Below are positions 8,326-18,331 of a stretch of 64,000 nt of DNA, one piece after another (position 1 is the first letter of the stretch; every line of letters starts with the position of its first letter). Location: contig NZ_CP062803.1 of assembly GCF_008801925.2 (NCBI RefSeq), forward strand, positions 3,720,001 to 3,784,000. The letters run 5' to 3'. Both the position numbers and the translations under genes were made by a program. Below the pieces are notes generated by a model. The model had not been told where the DNA came from. It worked only from the letters and a program-made list of their open reading frames with translations, and made no database searches. This DNA comes from Cupriavidus basilensis. GTDB lineage: Bacteria > Pseudomonadota > Gammaproteobacteria > Burkholderiales > Burkholderiaceae.

Positions 8326-9879
8326 TTGAACCTGCTCAAAGCGCTCGCCACCATCAGCAGCCTGACGATGCTGTCGCGCATCACAGGCCTCATCCGCGAG
8401 ATCCTGATCGCGCGTGCCTTCGGCGCCTCGGACATGACCGACGCCTTCAACGTGGCGTTCCGCATCCCCAACCTGCTGCGCCGGATCTTCGGCGAGGGCG
8501 CGTTCTCGCAAGCCTTCGTGCCAATCCTGGGTGAATACCACAGCAAGCGTGGCGAGACCGAGACCCGGGCGCTGATCGATGCCGTTGCCACGGTCATGAC
8601 CTGGGTCCTGATGGGCGTCTCGCTGCTTGGCGTGATCGGCGCGCCGGTAGTCATGATGGTGGTCGCCACGGGCTTTCGCCAGCATGGCGGCGAAACCTAT
8701 GACGCCGCGGTCTTCATGACGCGCGTGATGTTTCCCTATATCGGCTTGATCTCACTGGTGGCGCTGGCCTCGGGCATCCTGAACACCTGGCGCCGCTTTG
8801 CCATGCCGGCCTTCACCCCGGTGCTGCTCAACATCTGCCTGATCGTCGCCGCGCTGTTTGTCGGCCCGCATATGGCGCAGCCGATCTACGCGCAGGCCTG
8901 GGGCGTGCTGGTGGGCGGCATCCTGCAGCTGGCGGTGCAGATACCGGCGCTCCGGCGCCTGGGCGTGATGCCGCGCCTGCGCTTTAACCTGCGCGCGGCG
9001 TGGGCGGAGCCCGGCGTGCGCCGCGTCATGCGGCAGATGGCGCCGGCGCTGCTGGCGGTCTCGGTGGCCCAGATCAGCCTGATCATCAATACCAATATCG
9101 CCTCGCGCCTGGCCGCCGGCAGCGTGTCTTACCTGACCTATGCCGACCGCCTGATGGAATTCCCGACCGCGCTGCTGGGCGTGGCGCTGGGCACCATCTT
9201 GCTGCCGAGCCTGTCGAAAGCCAGCGCCGAGGAGAACCGGGCCGAATACTCCGGCCTGCTGGACTGGGGCCTGCGCCTGACATTCCTGCTGGCCGTGCCG
9301 TGCGCGGTCGGGCTGTTCGTGTTCGGCGCGCCGCTCACGGCGGTACTGTTCAACTATGGCAAGTTCGACGCCCATGCGGTGGAAATGACCCGCCAGGCGC
9401 TGGTCTCCTACGGCATCGGGCTGCTGGGACTGATCCTGATCAAGATCCTGGCGCCGGGCTTCTATGCCCGCCAGGACATCCGCACGCCGGTCAAGATCGC
9501 CCTGCTGGTGCTGGTGATCACGCAGTTGTCCAACTACGTGTTCGTGCCGCGCTTTGGCCATGCGGGCCTGGCGTTGTCGATCAGCTTCGGCGCCACCGTC
9601 AACGCGCTGCTGCTGTTCCTTGGCCTGCGCAAGCGCGGCTTTTACTCGCCGGCCAAGGGCTGGTGGTTGTTCCTGGCCCAGTTGCTGACCGCGGTAACGC
9701 TGCTGGCGGGCATGCTGTTGTGGTTCGCCCGCAACTTCGACTGGGTCGCCCTGGGTGCCACGCCATTGTTGCGTATCGCCCTGCTGGCCTCGTGCCTGGT
9801 ACTTGCGGCAGTCGTCTACTTCGGTACACTGTGGCTCATGGGGCTGAGATACTCCGCTTTCAAGCGGAGAGCCGGCTAA
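8326..9879 (+). CDS. murJ: Lipid II flippase MurJ
   Basis: MurJ (MviN) moves lipid II across the inner membrane for peptidoglycan synthesis. The 517-residue protein has the many hydrophobic segments of a 14-helix MOP-family transporter and the N-terminal SLTMLSRITGLIREILIARAFG block, including the arginines important in MurJ. I placed the start at the TTG at 8326-8328 (NLLKALATISS follows), which gives the family's usual length; the frame is open upstream to 8161 with Arg/Pro-rich non-conserved residues. Confidence 0.95.
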   Translation: MNLLKALATISSLTMLSRITGLIREILIARAFGASDMTDAFNVAFRIPNLLRRIFGEGAFSQAFVPILGEYHSKRGETETRALIDAVATVMTWVLMGVSLLGVIGAPVVMMVVATGFRQHGGETYDAAVFMTRVMFPYIGLISLVALASGILNTWRRFAMPAFTPVLLNICLIVAALFVGPHMAQPIYAQAWGVLVGGILQLAVQIPALRRLGVMPRLRFNLRAAWAEPGVRRVMRQMAPALLAVSVAQISLIINTNIASRLAAGSVSYLTYADRLMEFPTALLGVALGTILLPSLSKASAEENRAEYSGLLDWGLRLTFLLAVPCAVGLFVFGAPLTAVLFNYGKFDAHAVEMTRQALVSYGIGLLGLILIKILAPGFYARQDIRTPVKIALLVLVITQLSNYVFVPRFGHAGLALSISFGATVNALLLFLGLRKRGFYSPAKGWWLFLAQLLTAVTLLAGMLLWFARNFDWVALGATPLLRIALLASCLVLAAVVYFGTLWLMGLRYSAFKRRAG

Positions 9880-10114
9880 CAAGCCCCCGCCTGCCAAACC
9901 TGCCCTTGTCGCCAGTGCCAGACGGCACTGGCCAGGGGTCGCGGCAGCGCGCGGTGCAGGGTCAAGGCTACTGAGGTTGTGTCAGAATGAAACGAAGCGG
10001 TTCTGCCCAGGCGCGCGACCGCGGACGGTACCAACACCCTACCGTTCGGGAATGCACGCCACGCCGCCAGCATTCATCCGGGACAGCCGCCAGGCCGCAT
10101 TCAGGAACGCCGCA

Positions 10115-10963
10115 ATGACAACCACGAAAGTCCTGGAATACTTTGCCAGTCTCGTGGCAGACGAGAACGGTATCCCGCTGACAGAGACCGTGCTCTCGAT
10201 CGCCCAGGACGCCTATCCGGACCTGGACCTGCAGGCAGAGCTCGCAGCGCTCGACATGCTCGCGGTACGCCTGAAACGCCGCGTCGCCGAAGGTACGCCG
10301 GCCATCCAGCGCATGCGCCTGCTCAATCATTTCTTCTACCGCGACCTGGGCTTCGGCGCCAACGCGAACGACTACTACGACCCCGACAATTCGTACCTGA
10401 ACGTCGTGCTCAAGCAGCGGCGCGGCATCCCGATTTCGCTGGCGGTACTCTATATGGAGCTGGGCCAGCACATCGGGCTGCCGCTCAAGGGCGTGTCCTT
10501 CCCTAACCATTTCCTGGTGCGGATGTCGATTCCGGCCGGCGAAGTGGTGGTGGACCCGCTCACCGGCGAGACCTTGTCAAAGGAACAGTTGCAGGAGATG
10601 CTCGACCCGCACCTGGAGCGCGAGGGCATCGCGGATCCCAACGAGGTGCCGCTGGGCCTGTTCCTGCAGGTGGCCAGCCACCGCGAGATCGTGGCGCGCA
10701 TGCTGCGCAATCTCAAGTCGATTTATCTGCAGGAGTCGCGCTGGCAGCGCTTGCTGGCGGTGCAGAACCGCCTGGTGATCCTGCTGCCCGGCTCGATCGA
10801 GGAGGTCCGCGACCGCGGGCTGGCGTATGCCAACCTGGAGTGCTTCCGCCCGGCGCTGGCCGACCTGGAAGCCTATGTGATGGCGCGCCCGGATGCGGCC
10901 GACACCACGCAGATCCGCGACCGCATGCCGGCGCTGCGCATGATGAGCCGCAGCGTCAGCTGA
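10115..10963 (+). CDS. SirB1 family protein with transglutaminase-like and TPR-like regions
   Basis: The 282-residue cytoplasmic protein matches the SirB1/YchA family: a transglutaminase-like N-terminal part (DDYYDPDNSYLN-like block, RRGIPISLAVLY, and GVSFPNHFLVR) followed by a helical C-terminal part like TPR repeats. The molecular role is unknown. I chose the ATG at 10115 with AGGAA upstream; the frame is open to 9977 but those residues are not family-like. It converges with dedA across a GC-rich hairpin. Confidence 0.85.
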   Translation: MTTTKVLEYFASLVADENGIPLTETVLSIAQDAYPDLDLQAELAALDMLAVRLKRRVAEGTPAIQRMRLLNHFFYRDLGFGANANDYYDPDNSYLNVVLKQRRGIPISLAVLYMELGQHIGLPLKGVSFPNHFLVRMSIPAGEVVVDPLTGETLSKEQLQEMLDPHLEREGIADPNEVPLGLFLQVASHREIVARMLRNLKSIYLQESRWQRLLAVQNRLVILLPGSIEEVRDRGLAYANLECFRPALADLEAYVMARPDAADTTQIRDRMPALRMMSRSVS

Positions 10964-10981
10964 AAGTCACCTGAAACCCAG

Positions 10982-11008
10982 GCGGGGCAGGCCGGGGCCT
11001 GCCCCCGC
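10982..11008. terminator. GC-rich hairpin at a convergent gene junction
   Basis: GCGGGGCAGG pairs with CCTGCCCCCGC with one bulged C, between the SirB1-family stop and the dedA stop. No T run follows, so it is a hairpin terminator candidate only. Confidence 0.4.
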
Positions 11009-11013
11009 TTGGC

Positions 11014-11667
11014 TCAGGAAGGACGGCGCTTGCCGCCCCGCACGAGCTTCCACAGGCCGCCCAGCACCAGCGGCACCACGGCCGCGCCGATGCCCGCCAG
11101 CACGATCAGGTTCAGGTACTGCTTGATGAACGGCAGGTTGCCGAAGAAGTAGCCGGCAAACACCAGGCCCAGCACCCAGGCCGCCGCGCCGATCACGTTG
11201 AACAGCTGGAACTTGGCAAACGTCATCTGCGACACGCCGGCCACGAACGGCGCGAAGGTACGCACGATCGGCAGGAAACGGGCCATCACCAGCATCTTGC
11301 CGCCATGGCGCTCGTAGAAATCGTGGGTCTTGCGCAGCGCCTGCTGGTCCAGGAAGCGCCAATGGCCGTCGAACACCTTCGGCCCGACCCAGCTGCCGAC
11401 AAAGTAGTTGACCGTATTGCCGCCGATCGCCGCCACCAGCAGCAGGCCGACCAGCGCCCATTCATTCATGGCGTGCGTGGCGCAGAAGGCGCCGGCAATA
11501 AACAACAGGGAATCGCCCGGGAGAAAAGGCAGCACCACAAGCCCGGTCTCCGCGAACACGATGGCGAAGAGGATGGCGTAGACCCACGCGCCGTAGTTCT
11601 GGATGACGGTGCCTAGGTATTTGTCGACGTGCAGCAGCATGTCGATGAACTGCAATGCGATATCCAA
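11014..11667 (-). CDS. dedA: DedA family inner-membrane protein
   Basis: A 217-residue polytopic protein of the DedA family, members of which are linked to polyprenyl or phospholipid carrier transport and membrane potential. Diagnostic segments are FAETGLVVLPFLPGDSLLF, the GGNTVNYFVG block and MARFLPIVRTFAPFVAG. I favour the TTG at 11665-11667 because GGGG lies about 8 nt upstream and the protein then aligns with the E. coli DedA N-terminus (MDxxxxxIDxxLHxD); an ATG at 11695-11697 would add 10 residues. Confidence 0.9.
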   Translation of the reverse strand: MDIALQFIDMLLHVDKYLGTVIQNYGAWVYAILFAIVFAETGLVVLPFLPGDSLLFIAGAFCATHAMNEWALVGLLLVAAIGGNTVNYFVGSWVGPKVFDGHWRFLDQQALRKTHDFYERHGGKMLVMARFLPIVRTFAPFVAGVSQMTFAKFQLFNVIGAAAWVLGLVFAGYFFGNLPFIKQYLNLIVLAGIGAAVVPLVLGGLWKLVRGGKRRPS

Positions 11668-11783
11668 TTCGATCCCCGTTCGATAATTTGCCGACATCAT
11701 ACAAGACCGGACGGGCGCCAAAGTCACCTTCCCCAGCCACTTTTCATCCATCGCGCGCCCATGGGCCAGGCGGCGCACCCACG

Positions 11784-11789
11784 TATAAT
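11784..11789 (+). promoter_or_regulatory. -10 element candidate directly before mutL
   Basis: TATAAT ends only 7 bp before the mutL ATG (11797). If used, transcription would begin at or next to the start codon, giving a leaderless or nearly leaderless mRNA. The -35 position is poor. Confidence 0.35.
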
Positions 11790-11796
11790 TCCGCCC

Positions 11797-13815
11797 ATGC
11801 CTGCCCAAGCCCCGCACCCAGCCCAGCCGCTCCGTCCCATCCGCCCCCTGCCCGACCAGCTGATCAGCCAGATCGCGGCCGGCGAGGTGGTGGAGCGCCC
11901 CGCCTCCGTGGTCAAGGAACTGCTGGAGAACGCGCTGGACGCTGGCGCCACCCAGCTCAACCTCCGCCTGGAGGAAGGTGGCGTGCGCCGCATCGTGATT
12001 GCCGACAACGGCTGCGGCATTCCCGCCGATGAGCTGCCAGTCGCGCTCAAGCGCCACGCCACCAGCAAGATCGCCTCGCTGGACGAGCTCGAAGCGGTGC
12101 TGACGCTTGGCTTTCGCGGCGAAGCACTGGCCTCGATCGCCTCGGTGTCCGAGCTGACCCTGACCAGCCGCACCGCCAGCGATACCCACGCGACGCAGGT
12201 GATCGCCGATACCGGCGTGGTACAGCCCGCATCCGGCGGCGTGGGCACCACCGTCGACGTGCAGCACCTTTACTTCAACACGCCAGCGCGCAGAAAGTTC
12301 CTGAAATCCGAACAAACCGAGTTTGGCCACTGCCTGGAGATGGTGCGGCGCGCGGCGCTGGCGCGCCCGGACGTGACCATCTCGGTCCATCACAATGGCC
12401 GTCCGATGGAGCACTGGAACGCCGGCGACGTCGCCACGCGCACCGCCCAGGTGCTGGGCGCCGACTTCGCCAACGCCCGGCTGCCGCTGGATGAAGAGGC
12501 CGGCAGCTTGCACCTGTACGGCTTTGCCGGGCTGCCCACCGCCTCGCGCGGGCGCCCGGACCAGCAGTTCTTCTTCGTCAACGGCCGCTACGTGCGTGAC
12601 AAGCTGCTGACCCACGCCGTGCGCAGTGCTTACCAGGACGTGCTGCACGGCGACCGCTTCCCCTCCTATGTGCTGTGCATGGACCTGCCGCCCGAGATGG
12701 TGGACGTGAACGTGCACCCGTCCAAGATCGAAGTGCGTTTCCGCGAATCGCGTTCGGTGCACCAGTTTGTCTACCACGCCGTGCAGCGTTGCCTGGCGCG
12801 GCAGGCCGGCGAGCAGGGCGACAGCCTGCATACGTCGGTCGACGCGGCCGATCCGGCGGCGGCCGAGCCAATTGGCGGCGCCGGCGGATTCCCGGGCGCG
12901 CGTAGCTTTGGCGCTGGCTCCGGTGGCTCCGGCGGATCGGGCAGAAGCGGCGGCATGGGCGGCGGCGCCAGCCCGCGCCCATGGGTCGACTACACTGCCG
13001 CCGCACGGCAGACCGAGCTCGGCGTGGCCCAGCCCCGGCAGGCCTACCTCGGCATGGTGCGCGACGCGATCCAGCCGGGCGGCGGGTTTTCACGCGGCCC
13101 CGCCTATGCCCCGCCGGCCGGCCCGGGCGCCACGCCCCCGGCCTGGCTGGCCGATGCGCAAGCCGCGCGGGAGAACGACGCGCCCGGCCTGCTGGACCAG
13201 CTGGGCCGCCAGGAACTTCCCGAAGACGAGGCCAGCCCGCTGGGCTATGCCATCGCGCAGTTGCACGGCATCTATGTGCTGGCGCAAAACGCGCGCGGCC
13301 TGGTGCTGGTGGATATGCATGCCGCCCACGAGCGCATCCTCTACGAGCAGATCAAGACCGCGCTCGAAGCGCGCGAGCTCGCGGTGCAGTCGCTGCTGAT
13401 CCCGGTCACGCTCACAGCCAGCCCGGTGGAAATCGGCACGGCCGAAGAGCATCAGGAAACCCTCACCCTGCTCGGCTTCGACATCGCGCAGGTCTCGCCC
13501 ACCACGCTGGCAATCCGCGCGATTCCCGCGCTGCTCAAGCAGGCCGACACCGAAGCCCTGGCGCGCGACGTGCTGCGCGACCTGCAAGCCTTCGGTGGCT
13601 CGCGCGTGCTGGTCGAGCGCCAGAACGAACTGCTGGCCACGCTGGCTTGCCACAGCGCGGTGCGCGCCAACCGCAAGCTCACGCTGGAAGAAATGAACGC
13701 GCTGCTGCGCCAGATGGAGCAGACCGAGCGCGCCGACCAGTGCAATCACGGCCGGCCCACCTGGGTGCAGCTGACCGTGGCGGAACTCGATCGCCTGTTC
13801 CTGCGCGGGCAGTAA
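11797..13815 (+). CDS. mutL: DNA mismatch repair protein MutL
   Basis: MutL couples mismatch recognition by MutS to strand incision. The 672-residue protein has the GHKL ATPase motifs ([27 protein letters not shown]) in the first 110 residues. A Gly/Ser-rich linker follows at about residues 359-392, and the C-terminal dimerisation domain contains [12 protein letters not shown] at 506-517. That fits the endonuclease motif D-x-H-A-x2-E-x4-E, so this MutL probably nicks DNA itself, as in Neisseria. The start at 11797 gives a normal N-terminus. miaA follows closely. Confidence 0.96.
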   Translation: MPAQAPHPAQPLRPIRPLPDQLISQIAAGEVVERPASVVKELLENALDAGATQLNLRLEEGGVRRIVIADNGCGIPADELPVALKRHATSKIASLDELEAVLTLGFRGEALASIASVSELTLTSRTASDTHATQVIADTGVVQPASGGVGTTVDVQHLYFNTPARRKFLKSEQTEFGHCLEMVRRAALARPDVTISVHHNGRPMEHWNAGDVATRTAQVLGADFANARLPLDEEAGSLHLYGFAGLPTASRGRPDQQFFFVNGRYVRDKLLTHAVRSAYQDVLHGDRFPSYVLCMDLPPEMVDVNVHPSKIEVRFRESRSVHQFVYHAVQRCLARQAGEQGDSLHTSVDAADPAAAEPIGGAGGFPGARSFGAGSGGSGGSGRSGGMGGGASPRPWVDYTAAARQTELGVAQPRQAYLGMVRDAIQPGGGFSRGPAYAPPAGPGATPPAWLADAQAARENDAPGLLDQLGRQELPEDEASPLGYAIAQLHGIYVLAQNARGLVLVDMHAAHERILYEQIKTALEARELAVQSLLIPVTLTASPVEIGTAEEHQETLTLLGFDIAQVSPTTLAIRAIPALLKQADTEALARDVLRDLQAFGGSRVLVERQNELLATLACHSAVRANRKLTLEEMNALLRQMEQTERADQCNHGRPTWVQLTVAELDRLFLRGQ

Positions 13816-13835
13816 GCCGCGTGCCCAACGACTCG

Positions 13836-14822
13836 ATGACAACAGCCTCGCCCAGCGGCACCGCCGCGCCCGCATCAGGCCACGCGCCGGTGGTCTGCCT
13901 GCTCGGCCCCACCGCCTCCGGCAAGACCGCCGCGGCACTGGCGCTGGCCGCACAGACGCCGATCGAGATCATCAGCCTGGACTCGGCCCTGGTCTACCGC
14001 GAGATGGACATCGGCACCGCCAAGCCCTCGCCCGCCGAACTGGCCACGGTGCCGCACCACCTGATCGACATCATCGATCCGGCCGATAGCTACTCGGCCG
14101 CCCAGTTCGTCAGCGACGCCGAGCGGCTGATCGTGGAGATCCGCGCGCGCGGCCGCGAGCCGCTGATCGTCGGCGGCACCATGCTGTACTACAAGGCGCT
14201 GACACAGGGCCTGAACGACCTCCCGCAAGCCGATCCCGCCCTGCGTGCCGAGCTGGACGCGCTGGCCGCCGAACGCGGCTGGCCGGCGCTGCATGCCATG
14301 CTGGGCGAGGTCGACCCGGTCACCGCGGCCCGCCTCGCGCCCAACGATGCCCAGCGCATCCAGCGCGCACTGGAGATCCACCGCCTGTCCGGCCAGCCCA
14401 TGTCGGCGCTGCTGGCGCGGCAGGCCGACGAGCGCACCTTTGCCGGCGCAGCCGACCGGCGCTACCGCGTGATCGCGCTGGAGCCGTCGGACCGCGCCGT
14501 ACTGCACACGCGTATCGCCACCCGCTACGACGCCATGCTGGCGGGCGGCTTTATCGAGGAAGTGCAACGGCTGCGTGCGCGCGGCGACCTGCAGCCCACG
14601 CTACCCTCGATCCGCTGCGTCGGCTACCGGCAGGTGTGGGAATACCTCGATGGCGAGACCGATTTCGACACCATGCGCGAGCGCGGCCTGGCCGCCACCC
14701 GCCAGCTCTGCAAGCGCCAGCTGACCTGGCTGCGCAGCACGCCCGAGCGGGAGGTTGTGGACTGCCTGGCGCCGGACTATGTCGCGCAGGTAGCGCGGCT
14801 GGCGCGGATCGGGCAAGCGTAG
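13836..14822 (+). CDS. miaA: tRNA dimethylallyltransferase
   Basis: MiaA adds dimethylallyl to A37 of tRNAs reading UNN codons. The 328-residue product has the P-loop [32 protein letters not shown] and [17 protein letters not shown] at 13821, five bp after the mutL stop, would add five residues; I prefer the ATG at 13836. Neither has a strong ribosome binding site. The mutL-miaA order is common in proteobacteria and implies co-transcription. Confidence 0.96.
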   Translation: MTTASPSGTAAPASGHAPVVCLLGPTASGKTAAALALAAQTPIEIISLDSALVYREMDIGTAKPSPAELATVPHHLIDIIDPADSYSAAQFVSDAERLIVEIRARGREPLIVGGTMLYYKALTQGLNDLPQADPALRAELDALAAERGWPALHAMLGEVDPVTAARLAPNDAQRIQRALEIHRLSGQPMSALLARQADERTFAGAADRRYRVIALEPSDRAVLHTRIATRYDAMLAGGFIEEVQRLRARGDLQPTLPSIRCVGYRQVWEYLDGETDFDTMRERGLAATRQLCKRQLTWLRSTPEREVVDCLAPDYVAQVARLARIGQA

Positions 14823-14902
14823 CGTCACTGCGGGGAGAGGACAGGTGTGACGGATCAGCGATAATCGTCGTCCATATCTTGCCGATAACGTCAAATCCCA
14901 CC

Positions 14903-15406
14903 ATGTCTGCCACCGATTTCGTACTGCGCCCCGCCACTGCCGACGATTGCGAAACCTTGCTCGCGCTGATCACGGGACTGGCCGAATACGAGAAACTCAC
15001 CCACCTGGTCGAAGCCACGCCGGAAAAACTGCGCGAGGCGCTTTTTGGCCCGCGCCCGCATGCCGAGGCTGTGCTGGTGGAAGTCCCCGGCACTGAGGGT
15101 CCGCAGGCCGTCGGGTTCGCCTTGTTCTTCCACAATTTCTCGACCTTCCTGGCCAAGCCCGGGCTGTATCTGGAAGATCTCTATGTCGACCCCGCCTGGC
15201 GCGGCCATGGGCTGGGCAAGGTCCTGCTCAAGCATCTTGCGGCGCTGGCGGTGGAGCGCGGCTGCGGCCGCTTTGAATGGAGCGTGCTGGACTGGAACAC
15301 GCCTTCCATTGATTTCTACCGGGCAATGGGTGCGGACGTGATGCCGGACTGGCGAATTTGCCGGGTGACTGGGGACGCGCTGGCGAAGCTGGGCGCGACG
15401 GAGTGA
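14903..15406 (+). CDS. GNAT family N-acetyltransferase
   Basis: A 167-residue single-domain GNAT protein. It has the central YLEDLYVDPAWRGHGLGKVLL block, whose R-G-H-G-L-G is the acetyl-CoA pyrophosphate loop, and the later EWSVLDWNTPSIDFYRAMGA. The pattern resembles diamine or small-amine acetyltransferases, but substrate cannot be assigned. The ATG at 14903 gives a typical N-terminus; a terminator follows. Confidence 0.88.
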   Translation: MSATDFVLRPATADDCETLLALITGLAEYEKLTHLVEATPEKLREALFGPRPHAEAVLVEVPGTEGPQAVGFALFFHNFSTFLAKPGLYLEDLYVDPAWRGHGLGKVLLKHLAALAVERGCGRFEWSVLDWNTPSIDFYRAMGADVMPDWRICRVTGDALAKLGATE

Positions 15407-15446
15407 CTCGGCAGACCGTCGATCGACGGTCTGCGCCCGGCGGGCA

Positions 15447-15486
15447 AAAAAAAACGGTGCATGCCTGAGCATGCGCCGTTTTTTTA
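15447..15486. terminator. Bidirectional intrinsic terminator
   Basis: ACGGTGCATGC and GCATGCGCCGT (about 15454-15480) form a stem with one mismatch and a CTGA loop, flanked by A-rich sequence on the left and a run of seven T on the right. It serves the convergent GNAT gene and purM. Confidence 0.85.
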
Positions 15487-15501
15487 TTGGAGCGGGACCG
15501 C

Positions 15502-16554
<1,053 letters not shown>

Positions 16555-16832
16555 GGGAACCTGCTTTTCCTGGAGTATGAAGTGAGGAATGCGGCGCTCA
16601 CGACGGCGATTTGCGGCCGCGAGTCCAGTAGAATTGCAATTTTAACGGATACGGGCTTCCGGCTTCCAGTTTCCGGTGTTCCGTGTCATGAAGTATTGTC
16701 CGCAGCCATTCCCGATGAAGATGATTCCGGCAGCCACCGGCCGTTCTGCCCGCGCCCTACAGGCGGTCAGCGCATGCCAGCCGCGACGCGTTTACCTGAC
16801 AGATGATCCGTACCAAAAGTAACCGATAAGTC

Positions 16833-17540
16833 ATGTTTCAGCGTCCCAAGCAGCTATCGCTTGAACTTGGCAGTCCGCCGCCCTCGACCTTCGAAAATTT
16901 TTTCGTTGCGGTCAACCGCGAGCCGGTGCAGCGCCTGCGCGACCTGGCCACGGCGGTGGCGCAGGAGCGGGCCGCCGACCGCCTGATCTACCTGTGGGGC
17001 GAAGTGGGCTCGGGCCGCACCCATCTGCTGCATGCGGTCTGCGACAGCGGCTACCAGGCCGGCATCCGTTGCCGCTACCTGAGCCCGCATCACGCCCTGT
17101 CGGACTTCATCTTCGACCCGAGCTGCCAGCTCTACACCGTGGACGATGTGGAACTGCTCGACGAAGCGCGCCAGATCGCCGTGTTCTCGCTGTATAACGA
17201 GGTCCGGGCTCACGTGCGCACCGCCATCGTGGTGGCCGGCAGCCAGGCGCCGCTGGCCATGCCGGTGCGCGAGGACCTGCGCACGCGGCTGGGCTGGGGC
17301 CTGGTCTATCAGTTGGCACCGCTGTCGGACGAGGACAAGATGGCGGCGCTGGTGCAGGCTGCGCGCGAGCGCGGGCTGCAGCTTTCGCCGGAAATCCCGC
17401 ACTGGCTGGTCACGCGCAAATACCGCGACATGCCCAGCCTGATGGCACTGCTGGACGCGCTGGACACCTATTCGCTGGAGCGCAAGCGCGCTGTCACGCT
17501 GCCCCTGCTGCGGGAAATGTTTGCCGAGTTGCGCGAGTGA
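16833..17540 (+). CDS. hda: DnaA regulatory inactivator Hda
   Basis: Hda, with the DNA-loaded beta clamp, stimulates ATP hydrolysis by DnaA to stop re-initiation. The 235-residue AAA+ protein begins with a clamp-binding-like motif (QLSLELG, residues 8-14) and has a DnaA-like P-loop LWGEVGSGRTHLLHAV with Arg where Lys is usual in Walker A. It lacks the DnaA DNA-binding domain. It is followed by the HAD-phosphatase gene in the same direction, as in other betaproteobacteria. Confidence 0.9.
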   Translation: MFQRPKQLSLELGSPPPSTFENFFVAVNREPVQRLRDLATAVAQERAADRLIYLWGEVGSGRTHLLHAVCDSGYQAGIRCRYLSPHHALSDFIFDPSCQLYTVDDVELLDEARQIAVFSLYNEVRAHVRTAIVVAGSQAPLAMPVREDLRTRLGWGLVYQLAPLSDEDKMAALVQAARERGLQLSPEIPHWLVTRKYRDMPSLMALLDALDTYSLERKRAVTLPLLREMFAELRE

Positions 17541-17655
17541 GCCAAGGCCTGCGCGCCAGCGCGCGTGACCCATGGCATGCACCGTGCTTGCCTTTGTTGG
17601 CATCCAGAGACGTTAAGAAAGCTCTCACAGTCACGTTAATGTAAAATCGCCGCCC

Positions 17656-18330
17656 ATGAATCTGGCATTGTTCGACCTCGACCACACCTTGCTCCCGACC
17701 GACAGCGACCACGAATGGGGCCGCTTCCTGGTACGCCTGGGCGTTGTCGACGAGGAATTCTACCGCCGCAGGAACGACGAGTTCTTCGGCCATTACAAGG
17801 CTGGCACCCTGGATATCCATGCCTTCCTGCGTTTCGCGCTGGCGCCGCTGGCAGCCAATCCGCGCGACCGCCTGGAAGCGTTGCGCAGCCAGTTCATGCG
17901 TGAAGTGATCGATCCGGTCATCACGCCGCAGGCACGCGCACTGGTCTACAAGCACCTCGACGCCGGCGACCTGTGCGCCGTGGTCACCGCTACCAATAGT
18001 TTCGTCACCGCCCCGATCACGGCGGCCTTCGGCATCAAGCACCTGATCGCCACCGAGCCGGCCACCGCCAACGGCAAGCCCGACGGCGCCTTCACCGGCG
18101 AAGTGGATGGCATTCCCAGCTTCCGCGAGGGCAAGATAACCCGGGTGGAAGCCTGGCTAAAAAGCATGGGCACCCAATGGGATGCCTTCGAAAACACCAC
18201 CTTCTACAGCGATTCGGCCAACGACCTGCCGCTGCTGGAGAAGGTCAGCGAGCCGATCGCCGCCAACCCGGACGATCGCCTGCGTCACCACGCCGCCGCG
18301 TCAGGCTGGCGCATCATGGACCTGTTCTGA
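17656..18330 (+). CDS. HAD-superfamily (subfamily IB) hydrolase, SerB-like
   Basis: The 224-residue protein starts with the HAD nucleophile motif LFDLDHTLLPTDSD (D8 and D10) and has TATNSF (motif II threonine region) and YSDSANDLPLLE (motif IV). It resembles phosphoserine phosphatase-type phosphohydrolases; the substrate is unknown. TAAAAT at 17642 just before the ATG may be a -10 element. The stop is one base before the pcnB start, so translation is probably coupled. Confidence 0.88.
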   Translation: MNLALFDLDHTLLPTDSDHEWGRFLVRLGVVDEEFYRRRNDEFFGHYKAGTLDIHAFLRFALAPLAANPRDRLEALRSQFMREVIDPVITPQARALVYKHLDAGDLCAVVTATNSFVTAPITAAFGIKHLIATEPATANGKPDGAFTGEVDGIPSFREGKITRVEAWLKSMGTQWDAFENTTFYSDSANDLPLLEKVSEPIAANPDDRLRHHAAASGWRIMDLF

Positions 18331-18331
18331 C

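Noticed and set aside
11698..12831. Upstream extension of the dedA frame
   Set aside because: It is antisense to mutL and has no membrane-protein character; the dedA start is near 11667.
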